A stretch of 27,858 bases of DNA, taken from positions 1 to 27,858 of the forward strand of contig DASVCA010000017.1 in assembly GCA_036381835.1 (NCBI GenBank), read 5' to 3'. This DNA comes from DASULK01 sp036381835. Lineage in GTDB: Bacteria > Actinomycetota > Actinomycetes > Mycobacteriales > Micromonosporaceae. A program made the position numbers and the translations under genes. Of this stretch, positions 16,146 through 23,807 are shown one piece after another. Position 1 is the stretch's first letter, and the number at the start of each line of letters is the position of its first letter. The notes beneath the pieces were generated by a model. The model was not told the origin of the DNA. It ran no database searches and saw only the letters and a program-made list of their open reading frames with translations.

Positions 16146-17036
16146 GTGGAAATCTGCCGCGACCGGTTGGTGATTCGATTGACCGAGTACGACGTCCCGG
16201 AGTCGTTGCTGGAGCACGCCCGCCGCTTCTACGCCGAGGGCGGGGAACCGGCACCGCCCCGGCCGGCGGCGACGGTCCTGCTGCTCAGGGCGGCCGAGCC
16301 GGATGCCGGCTCGGCCGCCGGGCCGGCCCGCGAGCGCCCGGAAGGCTTCGAGGTGTACGTGATCCGTCGGGCCCTCGCGATGACCTTCGGCGGGGTGTAC
16401 GCGTTCCCAGGCGGCCGGGTCGACCCGACCGACTCGGAGATCCACCCGGCCTGGTCGGGGCCGACCCCCGAGGAGTGGGGTGAGCGGCTCGGTCTGCCCG
16501 CCGACGCGGCCCAGGCCGTGGTGTGCGCCGCCGCCCGTGAGGTCTTCGAGGAGGCCGGGGTGCTGCTGGCCGGCCCGGACGCGGACAGCGTCGTCGGGGA
16601 CGTCAGCGACGACGCCTGGGAGGCGACCCGTAACGACCTCGAGGCGCGCCGGCTCGGATTCGCCGGCCTGCTCGCCGCCCGCGGCCTCACCATGCGATCC
16701 GACCTGCTGCTGCCGTGGAGCCGGTGGATCACCCCCGAATTCGAGCCGCGGCGCTTCGACACGTACTTCTTCCTGGCGCTGCTGCCCGCCGGGCAGCGGA
16801 CCCGGAACGTCTCCACCGAGGCCGACCACACCATGTGGATCCGGCCGCGGGAGGCGTTGCGGCAGGCCGCGGCCGGCGACATCGCCATGCTGCCGCCGAC
16901 CGTGGAGAACCTGCGTGCGGTGGCGGCCTGCGCCGACCTGCCCCAGGTGCTGGCGGCGGCGAGACGGCGGGCGATCGAGCCGATCCTGCCGCGGCTGAAC
17001 TGGCTGCCGGACGGGCGGGCCCGCTTCGTGCTGTGA
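16146..17036 (+). CDS. NUDIX hydrolase (NUDT19-like, split NUDIX box)
   Basis: About 296 residues. The NUDIX catalytic helix is clear at about 131-141 (REVFEEAGVLL), preceded by GGVYAFPGGRVDPTD at 82-96. The gap between the two glycines and the REVFEE motif is about 40 residues, much longer than in the classical GX5EX7REUXEEXGU box. This split arrangement is known from the NUDT7/NUDT19 (coenzyme A-diphosphatase) type, so a CoA- or nucleotide-diphosphate substrate is plausible but unproven. Later motifs are WSRWITPEFEPRRFDTYFFL and MLPPTVENL. The start is uncertain: GTG 16146 and GTG 16170 are both possible and neither has a Shine-Dalgarno. It follows pit by 5 nt and may be read through from it. 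Confidence 0.82.
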   Translation: MEICRDRLVIRLTEYDVPESLLEHARRFYAEGGEPAPPRPAATVLLLRAAEPDAGSAAGPARERPEGFEVYVIRRALAMTFGGVYAFPGGRVDPTDSEIHPAWSGPTPEEWGERLGLPADAAQAVVCAAAREVFEEAGVLLAGPDADSVVGDVSDDAWEATRNDLEARRLGFAGLLAARGLTMRSDLLLPWSRWITPEFEPRRFDTYFFLALLPAGQRTRNVSTEADHTMWIRPREALRQAAAGDIAMLPPTVENLRAVAACADLPQVLAAARRRAIEPILPRLNWLPDGRARFVL

Positions 17037-17054
17037 GCCCGCGCGGCGCGCCGG

Positions 17055-17909
17055 CTAGCCGAACCGGCCGCTGATGTAGTCCGCGGTGCGCGGGTCGGCG
17101 GGATCGGTGAAGATCTGCTGCGTCTCGGCGAACTCCACGAGCCGGCCGTACCGCTCGCCGTCGGCGTCCACCTCGGCGGTGAAGAACGCCGTGTAGTCAC
17201 TGACCCGGGCGGCCTGCTGCATGTTGTGGGTGACGATCACGATCGTGTAGGTCTGCGCCAGGTTGCGCATCAACTCCTCGATCTTGCCGGTCGCGATCGG
17301 ATCGAGCGCGGAGCACGGCTCGTCCATGAGGATCACGTCCGGGCGCACCGCGATGGTGCGGGCGATGCACAGCCGCTGCTGCTGCCCGCCGGACAACGCC
17401 AGGGCGCTGCTCTTGAGCTTGTCCTTGACCTCGTCCCAGAGCGCGGCTCCGACGAGCGCCTCCTCGACCAGGTCGTCCATGTCGGCGACCCGCATGCCGT
17501 TGATCCGAGGCCCGTACGCGACGTTGTCGTAGATCGACTTCGGGAACGGGTTGGGCTTCTGGAACACCATGCCGATCCGACGGCGTACCTCGATCGGATC
17601 GACGTCGCGGGCGTAGACGTCCTGCCCCCGGTAGGTGATCGAGCCGGTGACCCGAGCGCCGGGAATGAGATCGTTCATCCGGTTGATCGCGCGCAGGATG
17701 CTCGACTTGCCGCAGCCGGACGGGCCGATCATCGCGGTGATCCGGTTCTTCTGGATCTGCATCGAGGTGTGGCGGACCGCGTGGTACTGGCCGTAGTAGA
17801 CGTTGACGTCGTCGAGCTCCACGATCGGCTCGGGTCGGGCGGCCGACGGTTCGAGGACCGCTTCAGGTGCGGAGATCCGCACAGGGCGTTCGGCGGTGGC
17901 GGACGTCAT
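17055..17909 (-). CDS. pstB: Phosphate ABC transporter ATP-binding protein PstB
   Basis: 284-residue ATPase energising phosphate import. Walker A GPSGCGKSS (62-70), FQKPNPFPKSIYDNVAYGPR (Q-loop and PstB signature), LSGGQQQRLCIARTI, Walker B VILMDEPCSALDP and H-loop VTHNMQQ are all intact. An unusual N-terminal tail of about 28 residues precedes the ABC core (IVELDDVNVYYG). ATG 17909 is preferred for its strong Shine-Dalgarno AAGAGGTGATC with a 6-7 nt spacer. An in-frame ATG at 17975 would add 22 residues and leave only 5 nt after pstA; its ribosome site (AGGA, 3-nt spacer) is weak. Last gene of pstSCAB; no phoU follows. Confidence 0.94.
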   Translation of the reverse strand: MTSATAERPVRISAPEAVLEPSAARPEPIVELDDVNVYYGQYHAVRHTSMQIQKNRITAMIGPSGCGKSSILRAINRMNDLIPGARVTGSITYRGQDVYARDVDPIEVRRRIGMVFQKPNPFPKSIYDNVAYGPRINGMRVADMDDLVEEALVGAALWDEVKDKLKSSALALSGGQQQRLCIARTIAVRPDVILMDEPCSALDPIATGKIEELMRNLAQTYTIVIVTHNMQQAARVSDYTAFFTAEVDADGERYGRLVEFAETQQIFTDPADPRTADYISGRFG

Positions 17910-17980
17910 CTGGATCACCTCTTGGGACGATGCGGGGACATTCACGAGCGGATCCTGGGGCTGGTAGGGCGACATCGGTC

Positions 17981-18898
17981 CTACCGCCGCCGCTCGAACC
18001 GGTTGCGCAGCACGATCGCGATGGAGTTCATCACCAGCACGATGCCGAGCAGCAGCACGATGGCGGCGGCGGCGAGCTGCGTGTACTCCTCCTGTGGGCG
18101 GCCGATGAACGTGTAGATCTGGATCGGCAGGGTGGAGTAGCGGTCGTCGAGACTGGTCGGGTTGAACGTGATGAACGTGACCGCGCCGAGCACCAGCAGC
18201 GGTGCGGCCTCACCGATGGCCCGTGACAGGGCGAGGATCGCACCCGTCGCGATGCCGGGCACCGCGGCGGGCAGGACCTGACGGGACACGGTCTGCCATT
18301 TCGTCGCGCCCAGGGCGTAGGAGGCCTGTCGGATCGACTGCGGCACCGCCCGGATCGCCTCCCGGGTAGCGATGATCACCACCGGCAGGACCAGCAGCGA
18401 CAGGACGATCGCGGCGGTCTTCACGCTGAATCCGAAGCCGAAGGCCCGGGCCACGATGCCGAGTCCGAGAATGCCGAAGATGATCGACGGAACGCCGGCC
18501 AGGTTCTGGATGTTCAGCTCCAGCACCCGGTTGTACCAGCGGGTGTTGTCGGCGTACTCCTCGAGGTAGATGGCGCTGAGAATGCCGATCGGCAGGCAGA
18601 TCGCCGCGGTCAGGGAGATCACCCAGAGGGTGCCGGTCAGCGCCGACTGCACCCCGGCGGTGTCCAGCCGGCTGATCAGCCCGGTCGGCATGTTCTGCCA
18701 CAGCCGGGCGTCGAGCCGCGGCCAACCCTTGATCAGCACCCAGGCGAGGAGCGCCACCAGCGACGCGAAGGCGATCAGCAGGCACAGTTGCAGCGCCGTG
18801 CGGAACAGGAGCTCGCCGCCCCTGCGGCGGCGGCGGGTGAGCATCGCGGCGACCTCGGACCCGGTCGACGGGTCATCGGCCAGCACCGGTGTGCTCAT
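17981..18898 (-). CDS. pstA: Phosphate ABC transporter permease PstA
   Basis: 305-residue inner-membrane permease. Six hydrophobic segments follow an arginine-rich N-terminus (LTRRRRRGG). Typical PstA elements: GTLWVISLTAAICLPIGILSAIYLEEYA, LAGVPSIIFGILGLG, and the ABC-permease EAA loop RAVPQSIRQASYALGATKWQTV followed by SRAIGEAAPLLVLGAVTF. Pairs with PstC to form the channel. The start codon overlaps the pstC stop by 4 nt (ATGA), implying translational coupling. Confidence 0.95.
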   Translation of the reverse strand: MSTPVLADDPSTGSEVAAMLTRRRRRGGELLFRTALQLCLLIAFASLVALLAWVLIKGWPRLDARLWQNMPTGLISRLDTAGVQSALTGTLWVISLTAAICLPIGILSAIYLEEYADNTRWYNRVLELNIQNLAGVPSIIFGILGLGIVARAFGFGFSVKTAAIVLSLLVLPVVIIATREAIRAVPQSIRQASYALGATKWQTVSRQVLPAAVPGIATGAILALSRAIGEAAPLLVLGAVTFITFNPTSLDDRYSTLPIQIYTFIGRPQEEYTQLAAAAIVLLLGIVLVMNSIAIVLRNRFERRR

Positions 18899-19845
18899 TC
18901 GTACACCTCCCGGAAGCGGCGGACGAGCCGGATGGACAGCGCGTTGAGCGCGAAGGTGATCAGGAACAGCAGCGATCCCACCGCGAAGACCGAGTTGTAG
19001 TCGAGCGAGCCGACCGGGATGTCTCCGGAGGAGATGCTGGCGATGAAGGCGGTCATCGTGGCGGCACCCTCGATCGGGTTCCAGACGATCGAATCGGAGA
19101 CCAGCCCGCCGGCGATCGTCACGATCATGGTCTCCCCGATCGCCCGGGAGATGCCGAGCACGATTGCGGCGACGATGCCGGACATGGCGGCGGGCACCAC
19201 CACCCGCACCGATACCTGCATCCGGGACGACGCCAGCGCGTACGCGGCCTCGCGCAGGCCGCGCGGCACGGCGCTCATCGCGTCCTCGGCGACGCTCGCC
19301 ACCGTCGGCACGATCATGATGCCCATGGCGATGCCGGCGACCAGCAGGTTCTGGAAGGCGGGTTGCTGTTCACCGGGCCAGATCTGGCGCAGCAGCGGGT
19401 TCAACGCGAACAACGCCACGAACCCGTAGACCACGGTCGGCACGCCGGCGAGAAGTTCCAGGATCGGTTTGAGGACCCGACGTGAGCGGGGTGCGGCGTA
19501 CTCGGACAGGTAGATCGCCGAACCGAGGCCGAGGGGGACGGCGAGCGACAACGCGATGACGGTCACCATCAGGGTGGCGACCACCAGCGGCAGGACCCCG
19601 TACGACCGCTGGGCGAAGGTCGGCGTCCACTTCGTACCGGTGAGGAACTCGACGATGCCGACCTCGCCGAAGAACCCGACCGTCGGGTTGACCAGGGCGA
19701 CGACGATGCCCACCGTGGTCGCGACGGAAACCAGCGCGGCCAGCACCAGCAGGCCCTTGACCAGGGCTTCCACGGGACGGCGGCGACCCCGCCGCAGGGT
19801 TCCCCCCGCGGCGGGGCCGCCGATCCGATCGGTCGAAGTGGTCAC
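18895..19845 (-). CDS. pstC: Phosphate ABC transporter permease PstC
   Basis: 316-residue permease with six membrane segments. PstC hallmarks: YGVLPLVVATLMVTVIALSLAVPLGLGSAIYLSEYA, LAGVPTVVYGFVALFALNPLL, and the EAA loop SAVPRGLREAAYALASSRMQVSVRVVVP followed by SRAIGETMIVTIAGG. GTG 19845 lies 1 nt after the pstS stop codon, so the whole operon reads as one unit. The short arginine-rich N-terminus fits a cytoplasmic tail. Confidence 0.95.
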   Translation of the reverse strand: MTTSTDRIGGPAAGGTLRRGRRRPVEALVKGLLVLAALVSVATTVGIVVALVNPTVGFFGEVGIVEFLTGTKWTPTFAQRSYGVLPLVVATLMVTVIALSLAVPLGLGSAIYLSEYAAPRSRRVLKPILELLAGVPTVVYGFVALFALNPLLRQIWPGEQQPAFQNLLVAGIAMGIMIVPTVASVAEDAMSAVPRGLREAAYALASSRMQVSVRVVVPAAMSGIVAAIVLGISRAIGETMIVTIAGGLVSDSIVWNPIEGAATMTAFIASISSGDIPVGSLDYNSVFAVGSLLFLITFALNALSIRLVRRFREVYE

Positions 19846-19846
19846 G

Positions 19847-20800
19847 TCAGCTCGACCTCAGCGATTCGAACGAGGACTTGAGCTGTGCCTTCTGGGCGTC
19901 GCTCAGCGGGATGTATCCGGCCTCGGCGACGATCTCGTCGATGTTCTCGATGTAGAAGTCGACGAAGTCGGCCACCTGGGGCTTCTCGATGGCGGCGTCG
20001 CTCACGTAGATGAACAGGCTCCGGCCGAGCGGCTTGTAGGTGCCGTTGAGGAGGTTCTCCTTGCTGGGCTCGACGCAGCCGGCGCCGCCGTCGACGGCGA
20101 CCGCCTTCAGCTTGGCGGAGTTCTCCTCGTAGTACGTGTAGCCGAAGTAGCCCAGGCCGTTCTTCGACCCGGACACGCCCTGTACGAGGACGTTGTCGTT
20201 CTCCGAGGCGGTGTAGTCGGAGCGGCTCGCCCCCTCTTCGCCGTTGATCTCGTCCGTGAAGTAGTCGAAGGTGCCGGAGTCGGTGCCGGGCCCGAACAGC
20301 TCGATTTTCTCGGCCGGCCAGGACGGGTCGACGTCGCTCCAGTTGGTGACCTTGGAGCCGGGCGCCCAGATCTTGTTGAGCTGCTCGACGGTCAGGCAGT
20401 CGATGAAGTCGTTGTCCTTGTTGACGACCACCGTCAGCGCGTCGTTGGCCACGACCAGTTCGACGTACTCGATCCCGGCGGCCTCGCAGGCGGCCTTCTC
20501 GGTGTCCTTGATCGGACGCGACGCGTCGGAGATGTCCGTCTCGCCTTTGCAGAACTTCTCGAATCCGCCGCCGGTGCCGGAGGTGCCAACGGCCACGTTG
20601 ACCTTCGGCTGCATCTCCTGGTACAGCGTGGCGGCCGCTTCGCTCAGCGGTGCAACCGTGCTGGACCCGTCCACGGCCACGGCCCCCGACAGGCTGTCGC
20701 CCCCGGTGCCGCCGTCGTCGCTGCTGCCACAACCGCTCAAGGCGAGGGCGGTGAGGGCAGTGCCGGCGAGTAGGCGCCGTGAGAGCACATTGCGGTTCAC
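19847..20800 (-). CDS. pstS: Phosphate-binding lipoprotein PstS
   Basis: 317-residue high-affinity phosphate-binding component, anchored outside the membrane by lipid. The N-terminal signal peptide (RRLLAGTALTALA) ends in lipobox LSGC with Cys24. Binding-site motifs of the family are present: VDGSSTVAPLSEA, VGTSGTGGGFEKFC, ETDISDASRPIK, and GPGTDSGTFDYFTDEI. Length is normal. GTG 20800 is chosen because it gives a correctly sized signal peptide and AGAGAGG lies about 10 nt upstream. Frames further upstream to 20896 would cross the promoter and PHO box. First gene of pstSCAB. Confidence 0.96.
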   Translation of the reverse strand: MNRNVLSRRLLAGTALTALALSGCGSSDDGGTGGDSLSGAVAVDGSSTVAPLSEAAATLYQEMQPKVNVAVGTSGTGGGFEKFCKGETDISDASRPIKDTEKAACEAAGIEYVELVVANDALTVVVNKDNDFIDCLTVEQLNKIWAPGSKVTNWSDVDPSWPAEKIELFGPGTDSGTFDYFTDEINGEEGASRSDYTASENDNVLVQGVSGSKNGLGYFGYTYYEENSAKLKAVAVDGGAGCVEPSKENLLNGTYKPLGRSLFIYVSDAAIEKPQVADFVDFYIENIDEIVAEAGYIPLSDAQKAQLKSSFESLRSS

Positions 20801-20867
20801 TTCGACGTTGCCTCTCTGTATGGGTTCGGTCCGGTCGTTCGCAGACCTGACGACCCAGAAGCTACGG

Positions 20868-20896
20868 GCGCTAGGTAGCCGGCTCTTCGTTGTCAA
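20868..20896 (-). promoter_or_regulatory. Predicted pstS promoter
   Basis: On the minus strand a perfect -35 hexamer TTGACA (20891-20896), a 17-nt spacer and a -10-like TAGCGC (20868-20873). The -35 overlaps the edge of the PHO box by 2 nt. Leader of about 60 nt to GTG 20800. The -10 lacks its final T, so the exact position is tentative. Confidence 0.5.
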
Positions 20897-20916
20897 GTGA
20901 ACGGCAGGTGAACAGT
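20895..20916 (-). promoter_or_regulatory. PHO box of the pstSCAB operon
   Basis: Two 11-nt direct repeats, on the plus strand AAGTGAACGGC (20895-20905) and AGGTGAACAGT (20906-20916), that is GTTCAC repeats on the strand of pstS. The core GTGAACGGCAGGTGAAC is identical to that of the pit operon box. PhoP activation under phosphate limitation is inferred. Confidence 0.8.
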
Positions 20917-21008
20917 CGTAACCGCGTTCCCGACGGGGCTGCCGCCGGAGCGGACGAGCGTGTCCGACGGGTGCGACGGATCCGGGGTCCGGTTGGGTGG
21001 ACCGGCGG

Positions 21009-21941
21009 CTAGCCGTGCCGGTAGTGCACGTCGGCGGACCACCGGGCGAACCCGAGGCCCCGGTAGAGGGCGACCGCCGGAGCGTTCGACTCGTCGACGT
21101 AGAGCATCACCTGATCGAGTCCTCGGCGGCGCAGGTGATGCAGGCCGGCGACGGTGAGCGCCTTGCCGAGTCCACGCCCGTGCGCCTGCGGGTCCACCCC
21201 GACCACGTAGACCTCACCGATCGGTCGGCGTCCTTGGCCGCCCGGATGCACCTTCGTCCAGTGAAAGCCGAGCAGTCGGTCGGTCGCCGCGTCCACCGCC
21301 AGCAGGAATCCGGCCGCGTCGAACCACGGCTCGGCCATCCGCGCCCGCAGATCCTGCCGGGTCCATCGCCCCTGCTCCGGGTGGTCGGCGAAGGCACGAC
21401 GGTTCGTCGCCAACCACGTCTCGTCGTCCGTGTCCGGGCGGAAGGCCCGCAGCAGCACTCCGTCGGGCAGTCGGGGTTCGGGTATCGGGTCGTGCAGCGA
21501 GCGGCGCAGCTGGAGCAGCACGCGGGCGCGGGCGAAGCCGAGGCTGAGCGCCAGCGCGCTCGCGGAGGGATGGTCGCCGTGCGCCCATACCCGCAGGCGG
21601 CCGCGCGGATCGTGCTCCGCGGCCACCTGCAACGCGGCGGTGACCAGGGCACGGCCGAGGCCGTGACGGCGGCGCATGGGATGGACCACGAGCTCGCCCG
21701 AGGCGCCGTCCGGGTCGCGGGGATCGACGTACGCGTATCCGGCGAGTCCGTCCGGCGCGGGTATCAGCAGATGCGTCGCGTCGGTGCCGCCCCGCTGGAC
21801 GTGCAGTACGACGTGCTCCGAGATCGGGTAGGTTCCGTCGGTGTCGTCTGCGGCGGCGGCGAGGGCGAGGATCGCGCGAACCTCCGTCTCGGACAGTTGT
21901 TCGCTACGCGTCACGGATGATCGACGGCCGGGCTTGTCCAC
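21009..21941 (-). CDS. mshD: Mycothiol synthase (acetyl-CoA:Cys-GlcN-Ins acetyltransferase)
   Basis: 310 residues with two GNAT domains. It performs the last step of mycothiol synthesis, N-acetylating the cysteine of Cys-GlcN-Ins with acetyl-CoA in the cytosol. The N-terminal domain has LVVHPMRRRHGLGRALVTAAL and LGFARAR. The C-terminal, catalytically active domain has FHWTKVHP, GEVYVVGVDPQAHGRGLGKALT and LYVDESNAPAVALYRGLGF, diagnostic of MshD. GTG 21941 is supported by TACCGT 6 nt upstream; the internal GTG giving VTRSEQLSE is less likely. It stands upstream of pstS, which has its own promoter. Confidence 0.95.
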   Translation of the reverse strand: MDKPGRRSSVTRSEQLSETEVRAILALAAAADDTDGTYPISEHVVLHVQRGGTDATHLLIPAPDGLAGYAYVDPRDPDGASGELVVHPMRRRHGLGRALVTAALQVAAEHDPRGRLRVWAHGDHPSASALALSLGFARARVLLQLRRSLHDPIPEPRLPDGVLLRAFRPDTDDETWLATNRRAFADHPEQGRWTRQDLRARMAEPWFDAAGFLLAVDAATDRLLGFHWTKVHPGGQGRRPIGEVYVVGVDPQAHGRGLGKALTVAGLHHLRRRGLDQVMLYVDESNAPAVALYRGLGFARWSADVHYRHG

Positions 21942-21947
21942 CCCGAC

Positions 21948-21953
21948 ACGGTA
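21948..21953 (-). promoter_or_regulatory. Leaderless -10 box, mshD
   Basis: TACCGT on the minus strand, 6-nt spacer GTCGGG, GTG 21941. No Shine-Dalgarno. Confidence 0.6.
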
Positions 21954-21990
21954 ACGCCGGGCGTCGGTGCTCGGCGGGACCGGCGGCGGG

Positions 21991-22848
21991 TCAGTGGGGC
22001 GTGCCGGCGTCCGGCGGTAGGGCGGCGAGCTCGAAGCGTCGGCTCAGGACGGGCAGCATGGCGCGCAGTGCCGATACCGTGCCGCGTCGGTCCCCGCCGC
22101 CGTCGTGCAGCAACACGATCGCGCCGGGCACGGTCTGGTCGATCACCCGTCGGGCGATGGCTTCTGCTCCCGGGCGGGCCCAGTCCTGCGGGTCGACCGT
22201 CCAGTGCAGGGCGGTCATGCCCAGCTCGCGGGCCACGGTGACGACGGTCTTCGTCCAGTACCCGCCCGGCTGGCGGTAGTAGGCGATCGGTACGCCGGGG
22301 ACCGCGTCGCGGATCGCCTGGTTGGTTCGGCCGAGGTCGGCTCGAATCGCGGCGGGGGATCGGCTGCCGAGACGGAAGTCGTGGTCCCACGAGTGGTTGC
22401 ACAGCGTGTGTCCGTCCGCTGCGATGGCCCGGATCAGGTCCGGGTGCGCCTGTGCCTGCACCCCGACCACGCAGAAGACGGCTTTCACCCGATGCTCGCG
22501 CAGCAGGGCGAGGATCCGCGGGGTGTGTTCCGGGTCGGGCCCGTCGTCGAAGGTGAGGGTCACGTGCCGCCCGCCGGTCAGGTGCTGACTGCCGAACGGT
22601 CCGCCGGTCGGCTGGGGTGTCGGGGTTGCGGATGGTTCGGGCTCGGGGGACGGGGCCTGCTCTTCGACCGGTGCGTTCGCCGACGCGGTGGGTTGGCCGG
22701 CGGTGGCACGAGTTTCGATCGCCGCCGGCGAGCTGTGCTCGGCCGGCTGGCCCCTGGTGCCGGCGTAGGTGGCACCGGCGACCGCCAGGATGGCCACGAG
22801 CGTGCTGAGCTGTTGCCGAAGATTCGGGGGGTTGGTCGTGGTACGCAC
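21991..22848 (-). CDS. Polysaccharide deacetylase (NodB domain), membrane-anchored
   Basis: 285 residues. A signal anchor (about 14-30, STLVAILAVAGATYAG) and a Pro/Ala/Thr/Glu-rich linker (31-88) lead to a NodB domain (94-285), which removes N-acetyl groups from cell-wall or other polysaccharides outside the cell. All five NodB motifs are seen: TFDDGPD (Asp101, Asp102), HSWDH (His152, His156), RQPGGYW (192-198), VDPQDW (218-223) and VLLHDGG (His248). It should be an active metal-dependent enzyme. GTG 22848 has GAGGG 6 nt upstream. It lies 73 nt downstream of glnR, with an AT-rich spacer holding a palindrome. Confidence 0.9.
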   Translation of the reverse strand: MRTTTNPPNLRQQLSTLVAILAVAGATYAGTRGQPAEHSSPAAIETRATAGQPTASANAPVEEQAPSPEPEPSATPTPQPTGGPFGSQHLTGGRHVTLTFDDGPDPEHTPRILALLREHRVKAVFCVVGVQAQAHPDLIRAIAADGHTLCNHSWDHDFRLGSRSPAAIRADLGRTNQAIRDAVPGVPIAYYRQPGGYWTKTVVTVARELGMTALHWTVDPQDWARPGAEAIARRVIDQTVPGAIVLLHDGGGDRRGTVSALRAMLPVLSRRFELAALPPDAGTPH

Positions 22849-22894
22849 ACCCGTCCCTCTCGTACCAAGTGCGAACTTCGTACGATTGAACGGG

Positions 22895-22907
22895 AATTTC
22901 GGAAATT
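22895..22907. repeat. AT-rich palindrome between glnR and the deacetylase gene
   Basis: AATTTCGGAAATT, two 6-nt arms around one central base, in an AT-rich spacer (about 22875-22915) within a GC-rich genome. It sits about 50 nt upstream of the deacetylase start and is a candidate operator. The cognate regulator is unknown. Confidence 0.35.
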
Positions 22908-22921
22908 AGTTACTCATCGTG

Positions 22922-23650
22922 TCACGCGGTGCTTATCTCGGTCACCTCGTCAACCGCGGCGTCTTCGGGGAGCGGGCGACTGAGCGGGCGGACGAACTTG
23001 TAACCCACCTGGCGAACCGTGCCGATCAGCGACTCGTACTCGGCACCCAATTTGGCCCGCAGCCGCCGCACGTGCACATCGACCGTGCGGGTACCGCCGA
23101 AATAGTCGTACCCCCATACCTCGCGGAGCAGTTGGTCCCGGGTGAACACCCGCCCCGGATGCTGGGCGAGGAACTTCAGCAGCTCGAACTCCTTGTACGT
23201 CAGGTCGAGCGGGCGACCCTTCAGCTTGGCCGCATAGGTGTCCGGATCGATGGTGAGCTCACCCGCTCGGATCAATCGGCCGGCGGACGGGGCGGGCGTG
23301 GCGAGCCGGCCGACAGCCAGCCGCAGCCGGGCGTCGACCTCGGCCGGGCCGGCACCGGAGAGCACCACATCGTCCACCCCCCAGCCGGCGTTGACCGCGA
23401 TCAGACCGGCTTCGGTCACCACCGCCATCAGCGGGACCCGCAGCCCGGTGGCGCGCAACGCCCGGCAGGTTGCTCGGGCCCCGGCGAGATCGGTGCGGGC
23501 GTCGACGACGACGGCGTCGGCGGTGGGGCCGGACAACAGCGCGGTCACGTCGCGCGGCGCGACCCGCACACGGTGCGGGAGAAGATCGAGAGCCGGTAGC
23601 ACCGCCGGCGGTTCGGTCCTGGGTTCGGACACCAGCAGCAGGATCTCCAC
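22922..23650 (-). CDS. glnR: Nitrogen regulator GlnR (orphan OmpR-type)
   Basis: 242-residue regulator of nitrogen assimilation in actinobacteria, acting without a partner kinase. The N-terminal receiver-like domain (1-115) retains Asp50 (AVVVDARTDL) but lacks the paired acidic residues and the conserved Lys needed for phosphorylation, as known for GlnR, where the region serves for dimerisation. The winged-helix DNA-binding domain (about 125-222) holds LKGRPLDLTYKEFELLKFLAQHPGRVFTRDQLL and GYDYFGGTRTVDVHVRRLRAKLG, nearly as in Streptomyces GlnR. GTG 23650 is preferred: GGAGG lies 6 nt upstream and the protein then starts EILLLVSEP, so Asp50 keeps its usual number. The frame to 23749 is an overextension. 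Confidence 0.93.
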   Translation of the reverse strand: MEILLLVSEPRTEPPAVLPALDLLPHRVRVAPRDVTALLSGPTADAVVVDARTDLAGARATCRALRATGLRVPLMAVVTEAGLIAVNAGWGVDDVVLSGAGPAEVDARLRLAVGRLATPAPSAGRLIRAGELTIDPDTYAAKLKGRPLDLTYKEFELLKFLAQHPGRVFTRDQLLREVWGYDYFGGTRTVDVHVRRLRAKLGAEYESLIGTVRQVGYKFVRPLSRPLPEDAAVDEVTEISTA

Positions 23651-23807
23651 ACCGTACCTCCGTCCAGGGAGAGCGGGCGCGATGGCGGCGATCCCGGCGG
23701 CACTGGCGGGCGAGGTCGACGTGCGCGGCCACGCGAGGTCCCAGCTCACACCGTGGCTCGACGACCGAGCTTAACCAAGCTACGGAACGTCTGGCACGAT
23801 CGGTGAC

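Noticed and set aside
20917..21008. Terminator between mshD and the pstS promoter
   Set aside because: Only a 5-bp hairpin (CCGGT/ACCGG just after the mshD stop) and scattered GC-rich repeats were found, with no T-tract. Too weak to annotate.
22902..22924. GlnR box upstream of the deacetylase gene
   Set aside because: GTGAC, GTAAC and GAAAT occur on the minus strand, but the gaps are 7 and 8 nt instead of the 6 expected between half-sites. Not strong enough to call.
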